Source of the DNA: an uncultured Prevotella sp.
GTDB lineage: Bacteria > Bacteroidota > Bacteroidia > Bacteroidales > Bacteroidaceae
Direction: 5' to 3'
Assembly: GCA_900317685.1 (NCBI GenBank)
Contig: ONHQ01000035.1
Coordinates: forward strand, 1 to 64,000
Length of the DNA: 64,000 nucleotides
The stretch's first letter is position 1; each line of letters begins with the position of its first letter. A program made the translations under genes and the position numbers. The notes beneath the pieces were generated by a model. That model saw nothing but the letters and a program-made list of their open reading frames with translations, did not search any database and was not told the DNA's origin. Below are positions 1 to 7,932 of the stretch, piece after piece.

Positions 1-1
1 G

Positions 2-73
2 GAAGGTGGAAAATGGAGCACTGCCACCATGCTCAAGTACATCGAAGAGCTGGTGACTGTGCTTGGTGTATAG
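2..73 (+). CDS. C-terminal tail of an unidentified protein (partial)
   Basis: An open frame runs from the left edge to a TAG at 71-73 and encodes 23 residues ending in KYIEELVTVLGV. The composition looks protein-like, but the fragment is too short to assign to a family. A weak hairpin follows at 74-113 (GTCTGA paired with TCAGAC) and may end its transcript. It could be a host gene next to the IS66 insertion or part of the element; the window does not allow a choice. Confidence 0.3.
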   Translation, partial: EGGKWSTATMLKYIEELVTVLGV

Positions 74-186
74 TGTCTGAAATGGAGGTTTCTTTATTAA
101 GCGATTCTCAGACGTGTATTTTCGTGCAACATACTGAATATCAATAAAGTAGGTTAATGAAATCAAGATAAATCGTTTCTTTTTAG

Positions 187-194
187 TACCTTTG
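187..194 (+). promoter_or_regulatory. -7 promoter element of the IS66 transposase gene
   Basis: TACCTTTG matches the Bacteroidota -7 consensus TAnnTTTG and lies 8 nt before the ATG at 203, so the transcript would have almost no leader. No clear -33 TTTG is visible at the expected distance. Confidence 0.55.
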
Positions 195-202
195 CAATAG
201 AT

Positions 203-1750
203 ATGGGAAAGAAAGGTACAAGATCCAAGTCAAAGGCGGCAATGTCGCTTAGTGTGGCAGACATCAAGTCTGTTACAGACACTTCCCATGTCCAAAACAC
301 TATCCTTTCCAAACTGCAATCTATAGAGAAGCGAGTTCAGGACCTTACGGAAGAGAATAGCCGCAGGAAACGAAACGAAGAGCGCCAGGCAAAGGATATC
401 CATGATTTGAGGATTGAGAATAAGCGGCTTAAGAATGAGAACGATAAACTCCACAAGCTTCTTGACAGTCGTGACAATCCTCCTAAAGATAGTATGAACA
501 GCAGTGTTCCGCCATCCAAGGATAGCATTGGAGCTTCACGTAAGCGTGTCAAGATGACACAATCCTTGCGTACGAAGTCTGATAAGAAAGTTGGCGGTCA
601 GCCGGGACATAAGGGATCCACACTGCACCAGAGCGAGAAAGTGGACAGAACGGAGTCGGCCGTGATTGGCACATGTCCCGACTGCGGTCAGAATACAAAA
701 GATTTGGATTGGGGTGTCGCTGAAAGGCGTCAAGTCATAGACCTTATCTTTCCAAGGGCCGTTGTGACAGAGTTCCTTTCGCTTGCAGCCACTTGTCCGC
801 GCTGTGGGAGGAAACTGCGCACACCGTTCCCCGAGGGCGTAAATGCACCAGTCTGCTATGGTCCAAACATACAAGCTCTTGTCGCATATCTCAGTGAGGC
901 AATGTGCATATCTGTATGCAGAATAAAGGAATTGTTCTCCGAGCTCTTTGGTATAAAAATGAGCGAGGGCACTATCTGCAATATAATCCAGGCAGTAAAG
1001 AGGAAAGGAACGCCTGCATACAAGGCAATCCATGATATGATAGAACATGAGAAAGTGGTAGGTGCAGATGAGACTGGCGAGAACATAAATGGTGCATTGA
1101 GATGGCTCTGGACTTTTCAAAGTGGGCGTCTTACCTATGTGGCGGGAGGCAAAGGGCGTGGACCGAAGGACTTTGATTCCGAATATCCAAATGGTCTTCC
1201 AGAATCAACCCTTGTTACGGATCGCCTCGAAGTTTATTATAACGTAGTAGCGAAAGGTCATCAAATCTGTCTCGTACATCTACTGCGAAATTTGGAATAT
1301 CTGAATCAAATAGATAAGAAACAGACCTGGTCAAGACGAATGCAGGAACTTCTAAGAGAGGCCATAAGGCAGCGAAAGCATATAGACTGGCAGGATATCG
1401 CAAGAAGCGATATAAAGATGAAGTTTGAGAAACTTCTGGAAGAGCCCCTTAACAAGCTTGATGATCTGTTCGGCAGACTCCAAAGATCACTCCGGAAGTG
1501 GAAAGATGCAGTCTTCGCTTTCCTCTACAATCCAGACTTGCCTTCAGACAACAATGGCAGCGAAAGGGCCATTAGAAAGACGAAGATAAAGATGAAGGTA
1601 AGTCAATGCTTCAGATCAGAAAAAGGCGAGGAAGCCTTTGCAGTACTTCATTCATTGATGGAGACAGCCAAGAAAAATGGTCAGTCAGCTTTCAACGTAC
1701 TCAGAACCATTGCCAGCACAGGGCAATGGACGCCCGACTGTGCCCGTTAG
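203..1750 (+). CDS. IS66 family transposase (TnpC)
   Basis: This 515-residue protein is a full-length IS66-type DDE transposase, which cuts and joins DNA at the ends of the insertion sequence. Visible parts in order: a coiled coil at about 35-90; a PGHKG segment near 135; two Cys pairs, CPDCG near 152 and CPRCG near 190, forming the predicted zinc-binding domain; and a DDE core with Asp in GADETG near 289, Asp in VTDRLEVYY near 339 and Glu in NNGSERAIRK near 454. The frame is intact. The accessory genes tnpA and tnpB found in classical IS66 elements are not seen in the 200 bases upstream, so this is a lone-tnpC element or the rest lies outside the window. I could not find the terminal inverted repeats by eye, so the element borders are unknown. 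Confidence 0.9.
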   Translation: MGKKGTRSKSKAAMSLSVADIKSVTDTSHVQNTILSKLQSIEKRVQDLTEENSRRKRNEERQAKDIHDLRIENKRLKNENDKLHKLLDSRDNPPKDSMNSSVPPSKDSIGASRKRVKMTQSLRTKSDKKVGGQPGHKGSTLHQSEKVDRTESAVIGTCPDCGQNTKDLDWGVAERRQVIDLIFPRAVVTEFLSLAATCPRCGRKLRTPFPEGVNAPVCYGPNIQALVAYLSEAMCISVCRIKELFSELFGIKMSEGTICNIIQAVKRKGTPAYKAIHDMIEHEKVVGADETGENINGALRWLWTFQSGRLTYVAGGKGRGPKDFDSEYPNGLPESTLVTDRLEVYYNVVAKGHQICLVHLLRNLEYLNQIDKKQTWSRRMQELLREAIRQRKHIDWQDIARSDIKMKFEKLLEEPLNKLDDLFGRLQRSLRKWKDAVFAFLYNPDLPSDNNGSERAIRKTKIKMKVSQCFRSEKGEEAFAVLHSLMETAKKNGQSAFNVLRTIASTGQWTPDCAR

Positions 1751-2204
1751 TCTGCACTCATAATAGGATAGAGTAGACAGGTAAATGTGATTGACCATCT
1801 TTTCATCTCGCAGAGCTGCAGAGAACCACCTTATGATTTTGAGATTCTGAGTCTTCTTGAGAGGCCTAAAGGCCTTTCGCGGAGATGCTATACCATCTGT
1901 CTTCTCCCAAGGCCGAAGGCCACTCTAAAATCTCTGCGGTTTGGAAGCACCACCTCTGCCGCTCTACGTGAGATTTAACGGCTATCATATCATAATGTAA
2001 AAGAATCTCGCCCTGCTGAATAGTTACAATCGTACGTTGTCGACGTTAAAATATCATAAATACGGCATAACCCACTGACTCGATGAATGATATATGGAAA
2101 AAAAGCAGTACCTTTGCAGCCGATTTCAAAGGGTGTGGGTATGCCATACCCTGTCGATTCACATAAAGTCTAACTTTATTAATTCATTAACAATTTAATT
2201 TTTT
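1751..2204 (+). other. Gene-free spacer between IS66 transposase and rpsA
   Basis: No convincing gene is seen. The stretch 1855-1925 holds two short palindromes, aggcctaaaggcct and ggccgaaggcc, in a region rich in small inverted repeats. The last 100 bases carry the rpsA promoter. The right end of the IS66 element probably lies here but its border could not be fixed. Confidence 0.5.
2109..2116 (+). promoter_or_regulatory. -7 promoter element of rpsA
   Basis: TACCTTTG fits the Bacteroidota -7 element. It would give a leader of about 90 nt before the rpsA ATG at 2205, including a short G-rich segment and an AT-rich stretch just before the start codon. Confidence 0.6.
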
Positions 2205-3995
2205 ATGTCAGATTTAAACAACGTCAAGAACGTGCAGCCGTTAGCCGACTTCAACTGGGACGAGTTTGAAAACGGCGCTAGCTCAAACGTGAGCAAGCAG
2301 GACCTCGAGAAGGCCTACGACGAGACTCTCAACAAGATCCAGGAGCACGAGGTGGTCGAGGGTACTGTCATCTCCATCGATAAGAAAGAGGTGGTGGTCA
2401 ACATCGGCTACAAGAGCGATGGTATCATCCCCGCCTCTGAGTTCCGTTACAACCCCGATCTGAAGGTGGGTGACAAGGTGGAAGTCTATGTCGAGGACCA
2501 GGAGGACAAGAAGGGTCAGCTGGTACTTTCTCACAAGAAGGCTCGTCTGAGCAAGAGCTGGGAGCTCATCAACAAGGCTATGGAGAACAATGAGGTGATC
2601 CAGGGCTACATCAAGTGCCGCACGAAGGGTGGTATGATCGTCGATGTCTTCGGCATCGAGGCCTTCCTCCCCGGCAGCCAGATTGACGTTCATCCTATAC
2701 GCGACTACGACATGTTCGTGGGCAAGACCATGGAGTTCAAGGTGGTGAAGATCAACCAGGAGTTCCGCAATGTCGTCGTATCGCACAAGGCACTCATCGA
2801 GGCCGAGCTCGAGGCTCAGAAGAAAGAGATCATCTCTCACTTGGAGAAGGGTCAGGTGCTCGAGGGTACTGTCAAAAACATCACCTCTTACGGTGTATTC
2901 GTCGACCTCGGCGGTGTGGACGGACTGGTGCATATCACCGACCTCTCTTGGGGCCGTGTCAGCGATCCGCATGAGGTTGTACAGCTCGACCAGAAGATCA
3001 ATGTCGTTATCCTCGACTTCGATGAGGAGAAGAAGCGCATTGCCCTCGGTCTGAAGCAGCTCACTCCGCATCCTTGGGATTCTCTCGATCCTAACCTCAA
3101 GGTGGGTGACCACGTGAAGGGTAAGGTTGTCGTCATCGCCGACTACGGCGCATTCGTTGAGATCCAGCCCGGTGTTGAGGGTCTGATCCACGTCAGCGAG
3201 ATGTCTTGGAGCCAGCACCTCCGCTCTGCTCAGGAGTTCCTGCACGTAGGTGACGAGGTAGAGGCCGTGATCCTCTCTCTCGACCGTCAGGAGCGCAAGA
3301 TGAGCCTGGGTATCAAGCAGCTCAAGGAAGATCCTTGGGAGACCATCGAGCAGAAGTATCCTGTTGGCAGCCGCCACACTGCAAAGGTTCGCAACTTCAC
3401 TAACTTCGGTATCTTCGTAGAGCTCGAGGAAGGTGTTGACGGACTGATCCACATCTCTGACCTGAGCTGGACCAAGAAGGTGAAGCATCCTTCTGAGTTC
3501 ACTTCTGTCGGCGCAGACATCGACGTCGTGGTTCTCGACATCGACAAGGAGAACCGTCGTCTGAGCCTCGGCCACAAGCAGCTCGAGGAGAATCCTTGGG
3601 ACAAGTACGAGGAGATCTATACTCCGGGTTCTGTCCACGAGGGCAAGATCACCGAGATGATGGACAAGGGTGCTGTCATCACTCTGACAGAGGGTGGCGA
3701 AGGCTTTGCTACTCCTAAGCACCTGACCAAGGAAGACGGCTCACAGGCTAAGCTCGGTGAGGTTCTTCCGTTCAAGGTGATTGAGTTCAACAAGGATTCT
3801 CGCCGCATCATCCTCTCCCACTCTCGTACATTCGAGGAGGGCAAGGACGAGCCTAAGACAACCCGCCGCCACAACTCCGGCTCTGCTCGCAAGGCTCAGG
3901 ATACTCCGGTCATCAACAACGTTGCTGCCGGTACCAGCCTGGGTGACCTCGACGTGCTGGCTAAGCTGAAGGCTGACCTGGAGAACGGCAAGTAA
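2205..3995 (+). CDS. rpsA: 30S ribosomal protein S1
   Basis: S1 binds mRNA on the 30S subunit and helps it reach the decoding site, which matters in Bacteroidota where Shine-Dalgarno pairing is weak. The 596-residue protein contains six consecutive S1 OB-fold repeats beginning near residues 48, 130, 215, 300, 385 and 470; repeats 3-5 show the typical GxFVxL...GLIH(V/I)S pattern. The last repeat is the most divergent. A basic, Ser/Thr-rich tail with RRHNSGSARK follows. Codon use is strongly biased towards G/C-ending codons, as expected of a highly expressed gene. It is monocistronic, with its own -7 element and a strong terminator downstream. Confidence 0.97.
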   Translation: MSDLNNVKNVQPLADFNWDEFENGASSNVSKQDLEKAYDETLNKIQEHEVVEGTVISIDKKEVVVNIGYKSDGIIPASEFRYNPDLKVGDKVEVYVEDQEDKKGQLVLSHKKARLSKSWELINKAMENNEVIQGYIKCRTKGGMIVDVFGIEAFLPGSQIDVHPIRDYDMFVGKTMEFKVVKINQEFRNVVVSHKALIEAELEAQKKEIISHLEKGQVLEGTVKNITSYGVFVDLGGVDGLVHITDLSWGRVSDPHEVVQLDQKINVVILDFDEEKKRIALGLKQLTPHPWDSLDPNLKVGDHVKGKVVVIADYGAFVEIQPGVEGLIHVSEMSWSQHLRSAQEFLHVGDEVEAVILSLDRQERKMSLGIKQLKEDPWETIEQKYPVGSRHTAKVRNFTNFGIFVELEEGVDGLIHISDLSWTKKVKHPSEFTSVGADIDVVVLDIDKENRRLSLGHKQLEENPWDKYEEIYTPGSVHEGKITEMMDKGAVITLTEGGEGFATPKHLTKEDGSQAKLGEVLPFKVIEFNKDSRRIILSHSRTFEEGKDEPKTTRRHNSGSARKAQDTPVINNVAAGTSLGDLDVLAKLKADLENGK

Positions 3996-4017
3996 TCAAC
4001 AGATTGCAAAATAACAG

Positions 4018-4046
4018 CTCTCTCCAACCCATTTAGTTGGGAGAGC
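4018..4046 (+). terminator. Hairpin after rpsA
   Basis: CTCTCCAACCC and TGGGAGAG form a stem around ATTTAGT about 25 nt after the rpsA stop. It has no T-tract and sits just before the stronger terminator at 4061-4095, so it may protect the mRNA end or act with it. Confidence 0.5.
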
Positions 4047-4060
4047 GCTTCCACTCATAA

Positions 4061-4095
4061 AGACTGCAAGGCTTCGGTTTTGCAGTCTTTTTTTA
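4061..4095 (+). terminator. Intrinsic terminator of rpsA
   Basis: AGACTGCAA and TTGCAGTCT form a 9-bp stem around a loop containing TTCG, followed directly by a run of T residues. This is a textbook intrinsic terminator. Confidence 0.9.
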
Positions 4096-4100
4096 TACCC

Positions 4101-4201
4101 CTTCTTGTTCAACTGCCATCGGTAGAAGTCCAACGAGAGATTGCATGATATGCAACTTACAAGAAAGCTTCTTGTTCAAATGCCATCGGCAGGAGTCCCG
4201 A
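4101..4201. repeat. Imperfect 34-bp direct repeat pair
   Basis: Two copies, 4101-4134 and 4168-4201, share the core CTTCTTGTTCAA-TGCCATCGG followed by AG-AGTCC. They differ at about four positions and lie 67 bp apart between the rpsA terminator and the rho promoter. Their role is not known to me. Confidence 0.8.
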
Positions 4202-4289
4202 CAAATGATCATTTGACGCATATTAATTAATAAGTGTTAATACACAGATATTTCATTTCTGTTTATTCTAATAATTGTCGATTTTTCAT

Positions 4290-4297
4290 TACCTTTG
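4290..4297 (+). promoter_or_regulatory. -7 promoter element of rho; fixes the rho start
   Basis: TACCTTTG lies downstream of the first in-frame ATG (4275) and 76 nt before the ATG at 4374. Transcription from here excludes the 4275 start, so the rho protein begins at 4374. Confidence 0.7.
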
Positions 4298-4373
4298 CAA
4301 TGATTTAAAACACACCGACGTTGCAGTTCTTGCAACATCTTGTAAAAATCAACACGCATATTTTTTATATTCT

Positions 4374-6434
4374 ATGTATAGCAAAGAAGAATTATTAGCT
4401 AAGAATACTTCTGAACTGGAAGATATTGCTCGGCAATTAGGCATGGAGCCGGATCAAAACGCCCCTAAAGAGAAAGTCGTCTATGACATTCTTGACAAGC
4501 AGGCCTATGACAGCAGCCATGCCAATGCTACAGCAACAGCTACTGGTAAGAGAAAGCGCATAAGGATAATGGCTCCCGAAACCGATTACGTGTATTCTGT
4601 AAATGGGAAAAATGGAGAAAACCTCGATGTGAAAAGAAATAAAAAAGTAGTCGAGAACAGCTTGTTTTCTGATAATACCAACACTCAGAATCCTGATGAA
4701 CCTGAGCCTGAGAAAGAGAATAAAACCAACGATGATCAACCAGCACAGAATAGTGACCAAGGCTCTTTGTTCCAGCAAGTAGAGGCCCTCAAACAGGAAC
4801 TCGACAGCCTGCCTAAGCATCGTGGACCCAAAACCAAACAGGAGAAGGAGATCATTGAAAGAATCAACCAACTCCAAAAACAAATAGAGACTGCTGCCCA
4901 GAATATGGCACAAGAAGCTAACGCTGAAGAGAACAGCAACACGGATAATAAGGAGGACAGCACGGCTGTTGCCAACACAGAAATAGTACCGGAAGAGGCT
5001 TTTGCCACGGGAAATGCTCAAGCTGAAAGCGATGGTCAAGACAACAACATCCTGACTAAACTGCAGGAAAAGGTCAACGAGCACAACAAACAGCAGGAAA
5101 CTTCGACTAACGACGAAGACGGTGTGTGGGAAGGCGATCCCGGTGACGGCACGGATTTCATACCTGTCGTGGACCTTCCGATTGAGGATCAGGGGATGAC
5201 ACCCAACTACGACATGTTCGACAACCCCACGACCCCTTATAATAATAATGAGTATCCGGCTTCTTCCTACCAGGAGGAAGAGGAGCAGCAGGAGCAAAGC
5301 GGCAATTACGACTTCGACGACATCATCTCGGCCAATGGCGTGCTGGAGATTATGCCTGACGGCTATGGCTTCCTGCGCTCAAGCGACTATAATTACCTTT
5401 CTTCCCCCGACGATATCTACGTTGCTGTCAACCAGGTCAAACACTATGGCTTGAAGACAGGCGATGTCGTACAGTGCCACGTCAGACCACCTAAAGAGGG
5501 CGAGAAATACTTCCCTCTGACTTCCATCGACTCCATCAACGGACGAAATCCCTCTGAAGTAAGAGACAGAATTCCTTTTGAGCATCTTACCCCTCTCTTC
5601 CCCGATGAGAAGTTCACGCTTTGCGGCGACCCGAAGACTACCAATCTCTCCACACGCATCGTCGACCTCTTCTCACCAATCGGTAAAGGCCAGCGTGCGC
5701 TCATCGTGGCTCAGCCAAAGACAGGTAAGACCATTTTGATGAAGAATATCGCCAACGCCATCGCGGCCAATCACCCCGAGGCCTACCTGATGATGCTGCT
5801 CATCGACGAGCGCCCTGAGGAGGTCACCGATATGGCCCGCACTGTCAACGCCGAGGTCATCGCCTCTACCTTTGACGAGCCTGCCGAGCGCCACGTCAAG
5901 ATTGCAGGCATCGTGCTCGAAAAAGCCAAGCGCATGGTAGAATGCGGCCACGATGTGGTCATCTTCCTGGACTCCATCACCCGACTGGCCCGCGCTTACA
6001 ACACAGTATCGCCTGCCAGCGGCAAGGTGCTCACAGGTGGTGTTGACGCCAACGCACTGCAAAAGCCCAAGCGATTCTTTGGTGCTGCACGTAACATCGA
6101 GGGCGGTGGCTCACTGACCATCATCGCCACAGCACTTATCGACACGGGCAGCAAGATGGACGAGGTGATCTTTGAGGAATTCAAGGGTACCGGCAACATG
6201 GAACTGCAGCTCGACCGCTCACTGTCCAACAAGCGTATCTTCCCGGCTGTCAACCTCGTAGCGTCCAGCACACGTCGCGACGACCTGCTGCAAGACAAGA
6301 CAACGCTGTCACGTATGTGGATCTTGCGCAAGTTCATTTCCGACATGAATCCGATGGAAGCCATGAACACAATTCATGACAAAATGGAGCGTACAAAAGA
6401 CAACGCCGAGTTCCTCGCTTCCATGAACGAATAA
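4374..6434 (+). CDS. rho: Transcription termination factor Rho with long disordered insert
   Basis: Rho is a hexameric RNA helicase that ends transcription of untranslated RNA. From the chosen start the protein is 686 residues, against about 420 in E. coli. Order of parts: a Rho_N helical domain at 1-50; a low-complexity insert at about 55-312, rich in Asn, Gln, Glu and Asp; the cold-shock-like RNA-binding domain from about 314, with DGYGFLR; the Walker A motif AQPKTGKT near 446; the Walker B/arginine region [16 protein letters not shown]; and the R-loop segment with [11 protein letters not shown]. All catalytic parts are present. The insert is a known trait of Bacteroidota Rho and has been linked to condensate formation in Bacteroides. 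An upstream in-frame ATG at 4275 is rejected because it precedes the -7 element. Confidence 0.96.
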   Translation: MYSKEELLAKNTSELEDIARQLGMEPDQNAPKEKVVYDILDKQAYDSSHANATATATGKRKRIRIMAPETDYVYSVNGKNGENLDVKRNKKVVENSLFSDNTNTQNPDEPEPEKENKTNDDQPAQNSDQGSLFQQVEALKQELDSLPKHRGPKTKQEKEIIERINQLQKQIETAAQNMAQEANAEENSNTDNKEDSTAVANTEIVPEEAFATGNAQAESDGQDNNILTKLQEKVNEHNKQQETSTNDEDGVWEGDPGDGTDFIPVVDLPIEDQGMTPNYDMFDNPTTPYNNNEYPASSYQEEEEQQEQSGNYDFDDIISANGVLEIMPDGYGFLRSSDYNYLSSPDDIYVAVNQVKHYGLKTGDVVQCHVRPPKEGEKYFPLTSIDSINGRNPSEVRDRIPFEHLTPLFPDEKFTLCGDPKTTNLSTRIVDLFSPIGKGQRALIVAQPKTGKTILMKNIANAIAANHPEAYLMMLLIDERPEEVTDMARTVNAEVIASTFDEPAERHVKIAGIVLEKAKRMVECGHDVVIFLDSITRLARAYNTVSPASGKVLTGGVDANALQKPKRFFGAARNIEGGGSLTIIATALIDTGSKMDEVIFEEFKGTGNMELQLDRSLSNKRIFPAVNLVASSTRRDDLLQDKTTLSRMWILRKFISDMNPMEAMNTIHDKMERTKDNAEFLASMNE

Positions 6435-6462
6435 GAAAATTGGGAAAATAATTAGCGAAAAG

Positions 6463-6494
6463 TTTGGTGGGTACCTAAAAAAAGTGTACCTTTG
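6463..6494 (+). promoter_or_regulatory. Promoter of the tRNA-Lys cluster
   Basis: TTTG at 6463-6466 and TACCTTTG at 6487-6494 are separated by 20 nt, matching the Bacteroidota -33/-7 arrangement. It starts just after rho and about 50 nt before the first tRNA. Confidence 0.75.
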
Positions 6495-6545
6495 CACTCG
6501 CAATTCCAAAACAGACGGTTGAGGATTGCAAAACACTTAAAGAAT

Positions 6546-6618
6546 GCGCCCTTAGCTCAGCTGGTAGAGCAACTGACTCTTAATCAGTGGGTCTAGGGTT
6601 CGAGTCCCTAAGGGCGCA
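6546..6618 (+). tRNA. tRNA-Lys (CTT), copy 1
   Basis: A 73-nt cloverleaf: acceptor stem GCGCCCT paired with AGGGCGC plus discriminator A; D arm with AGCTCAGCTGGTAGAGC; anticodon loop CTCTTAA giving anticodon CTT (codon AAG); T arm with GGTTCGAGTCC. CCA is not encoded. It is the first of three identical copies. Confidence 0.97.
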
Positions 6619-6637
6619 CTTCTTTTCACTTGAGAAT

Positions 6638-6710
6638 GCGCCCTTAGCTCAGCTGGTAGAGCAACTGACTCTTAATCAGTGGGTCTAGGGTTCGAGTCCC
6701 TAAGGGCGCA
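6638..6710 (+). tRNA. tRNA-Lys (CTT), copy 2
   Basis: Identical in sequence to copy 1, after a 19-nt spacer. The spacers after copies 1 and 2 both begin ACTTCTTTT, showing recent tandem duplication. CCA is not encoded. Confidence 0.97.
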
Positions 6711-6729
6711 CTTCTTTTTATTTTCGCGA

Positions 6730-6802
6730 GCGCCCTTAGCTCAGCTGGTAGAGCAACTGACTCTTAATCAGTGGGTCTAGGGTTCGAGTCCCTAAGGGCG
6801 CA
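6730..6802 (+). tRNA. tRNA-Lys (CTT), copy 3
   Basis: Identical to copies 1 and 2, after a 19-nt spacer that ends differently (TTTTCGCGA). A terminator follows at 6806. Confidence 0.97.
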
Positions 6803-6805
6803 CAG

Positions 6806-6836
6806 AGGCTGAATCTTTCGAGATCCAGCCTTTTTT
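6806..6836 (+). terminator. Intrinsic terminator of the tRNA-Lys cluster
   Basis: GGCTGAATC and GATCCAGCC form a 9-bp stem with one mismatch around a TTTCGA loop, followed by six T residues. Confidence 0.85.
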
Positions 6837-6879
6837 GTTCCCATAACTCTTCCCCTGCCCCATTTTGGATGTGCCATAT

Positions 6880-6910
6880 TTTGTAGTTTGCAAATAAAAC
6901 ACTATCTTTG
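6880..6910 (+). promoter_or_regulatory. Promoter of the ftsY operon
   Basis: TTTG at 6880-6883 and TATCTTTG at 6903-6910 are 19 nt apart. The ftsY ATG at 6935 follows 24 nt later. Confidence 0.75.
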
Positions 6911-6934
6911 CAATAGAAATAAGCAATAGAAACG

Positions 6935-7882
6935 ATGGGAATATTCGGACTTTTTAATAAGAAGAAAAAGGAGACGCTTGATGCTGGATTGGAAAAGACT
7001 AAGCAGAGTGTCTTCAGTAAGATCACGCGTGCCATCGCGGGTAAGTCCAAGGTTGACGATGATGTGCTCGACAATCTTGAGGAAGCACTGATCACCTCCG
7101 ACGTGGGTGTGGATACCACATTGAAGATCATCCACCGCATCGAGGAGAGAGTGGCCAGAGACAAATATGTGTCCACTTCAGAGCTCAACACCATCCTGAA
7201 AGAAGAAATAGCCTCGCTGCTCACCGAAAACAACACCAAAGACAGCAGCAACTGGGATCTGCCCAGCGACCACAAGCCTTACGTGATATTGGTGGTGGGT
7301 GTCAACGGTGTCGGCAAGACCACAACGATCGGCAAACTGGCATATCAGTTCAAGCAAGCCGGAAAGAAAGTATATCTCGGCGCCGCCGACACCTTCCGCG
7401 CCGCTGCCGTAGAACAGATTCAGATTTGGGGCGACCGCGTAGGAGTGCCTGTCATCAAACAGCAGATGGGAGCTGACCCTGCCAGCGTTGCCTTCGATAC
7501 GCTGCAAAGCGCAAAAGCCAACGGTGCTGATGTCGTGCTCATCGATACTGCCGGCCGTCTGCACAACAAAGTCGGACTGATGAACGAGCTGAAGAAAATC
7601 AAGGATGTCATGAAGAAAGTGGTGCCTACAGCTCCCGACGAGGTGCTCTTGGTGCTCGATGGCAGCACCGGACAGAATGCCTTCGAGCAGGCCAAGCAGT
7701 TCTCCGCAGTCACCTCTATCACTTCTCTGGCCATCACTAAGCTCGACGGTACCGCAAAGGGCGGCGTTGTCATCGGCATCTCTGACCAGCTGAAAGTGCC
7801 CGTGAAATACATCGGCCTGGGAGAGAAGATGGAAGACCTACAGCTCTTCAACAGAAAGGAATTTGTTGACTCACTCTTTTAA
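6935..7882 (+). CDS. ftsY: Signal recognition particle receptor FtsY
   Basis: FtsY is the membrane-associated SRP receptor GTPase that delivers ribosomes making membrane proteins to the Sec translocon. The 315-residue protein is the short form, with only a brief basic N-terminus (MGIFGLFNKKKKE) instead of the long acidic A domain of E. coli. The NG domain is complete: helical N domain at 20-90, G1 GVNGVGKTTT near 122, DTAGRLHN near 207, and TKLDGTAKGG near 268. It opens an operon: rimO follows after about 50 nt and then two HU-type genes that overlap by 4 nt each. Confidence 0.97.
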   Translation: MGIFGLFNKKKKETLDAGLEKTKQSVFSKITRAIAGKSKVDDDVLDNLEEALITSDVGVDTTLKIIHRIEERVARDKYVSTSELNTILKEEIASLLTENNTKDSSNWDLPSDHKPYVILVVGVNGVGKTTTIGKLAYQFKQAGKKVYLGAADTFRAAAVEQIQIWGDRVGVPVIKQQMGADPASVAFDTLQSAKANGADVVLIDTAGRLHNKVGLMNELKKIKDVMKKVVPTAPDEVLLVLDGSTGQNAFEQAKQFSAVTSITSLAITKLDGTAKGGVVIGISDQLKVPVKYIGLGEKMEDLQLFNRKEFVDSLF

Positions 7883-7932
7883 TCGACCAAAATGCTGTGA
7901 CCATTTGACAATCGGTGACGGCAATATATAAA

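Noticed and set aside
1787..1978. 63-residue open frame after the IS66 transposase
   Set aside because: It has no promoter, runs through two palindromes, and its composition is not protein-like. It probably reflects a repeat-rich spacer.
2283..3722. Long open frame of 479 residues antisense to rpsA
   Set aside because: It is a shadow of the strongly biased codon use in rpsA. It has no promoter and its leucine/valine-rich sequence mirrors the sense strand.
4437..5297. 286-residue hydrophobic open frame antisense to the rho insert
   Set aside because: The Asn/Gln/Glu codons of the insert give Ile/Leu/Val on the other strand, which mimics a membrane protein.
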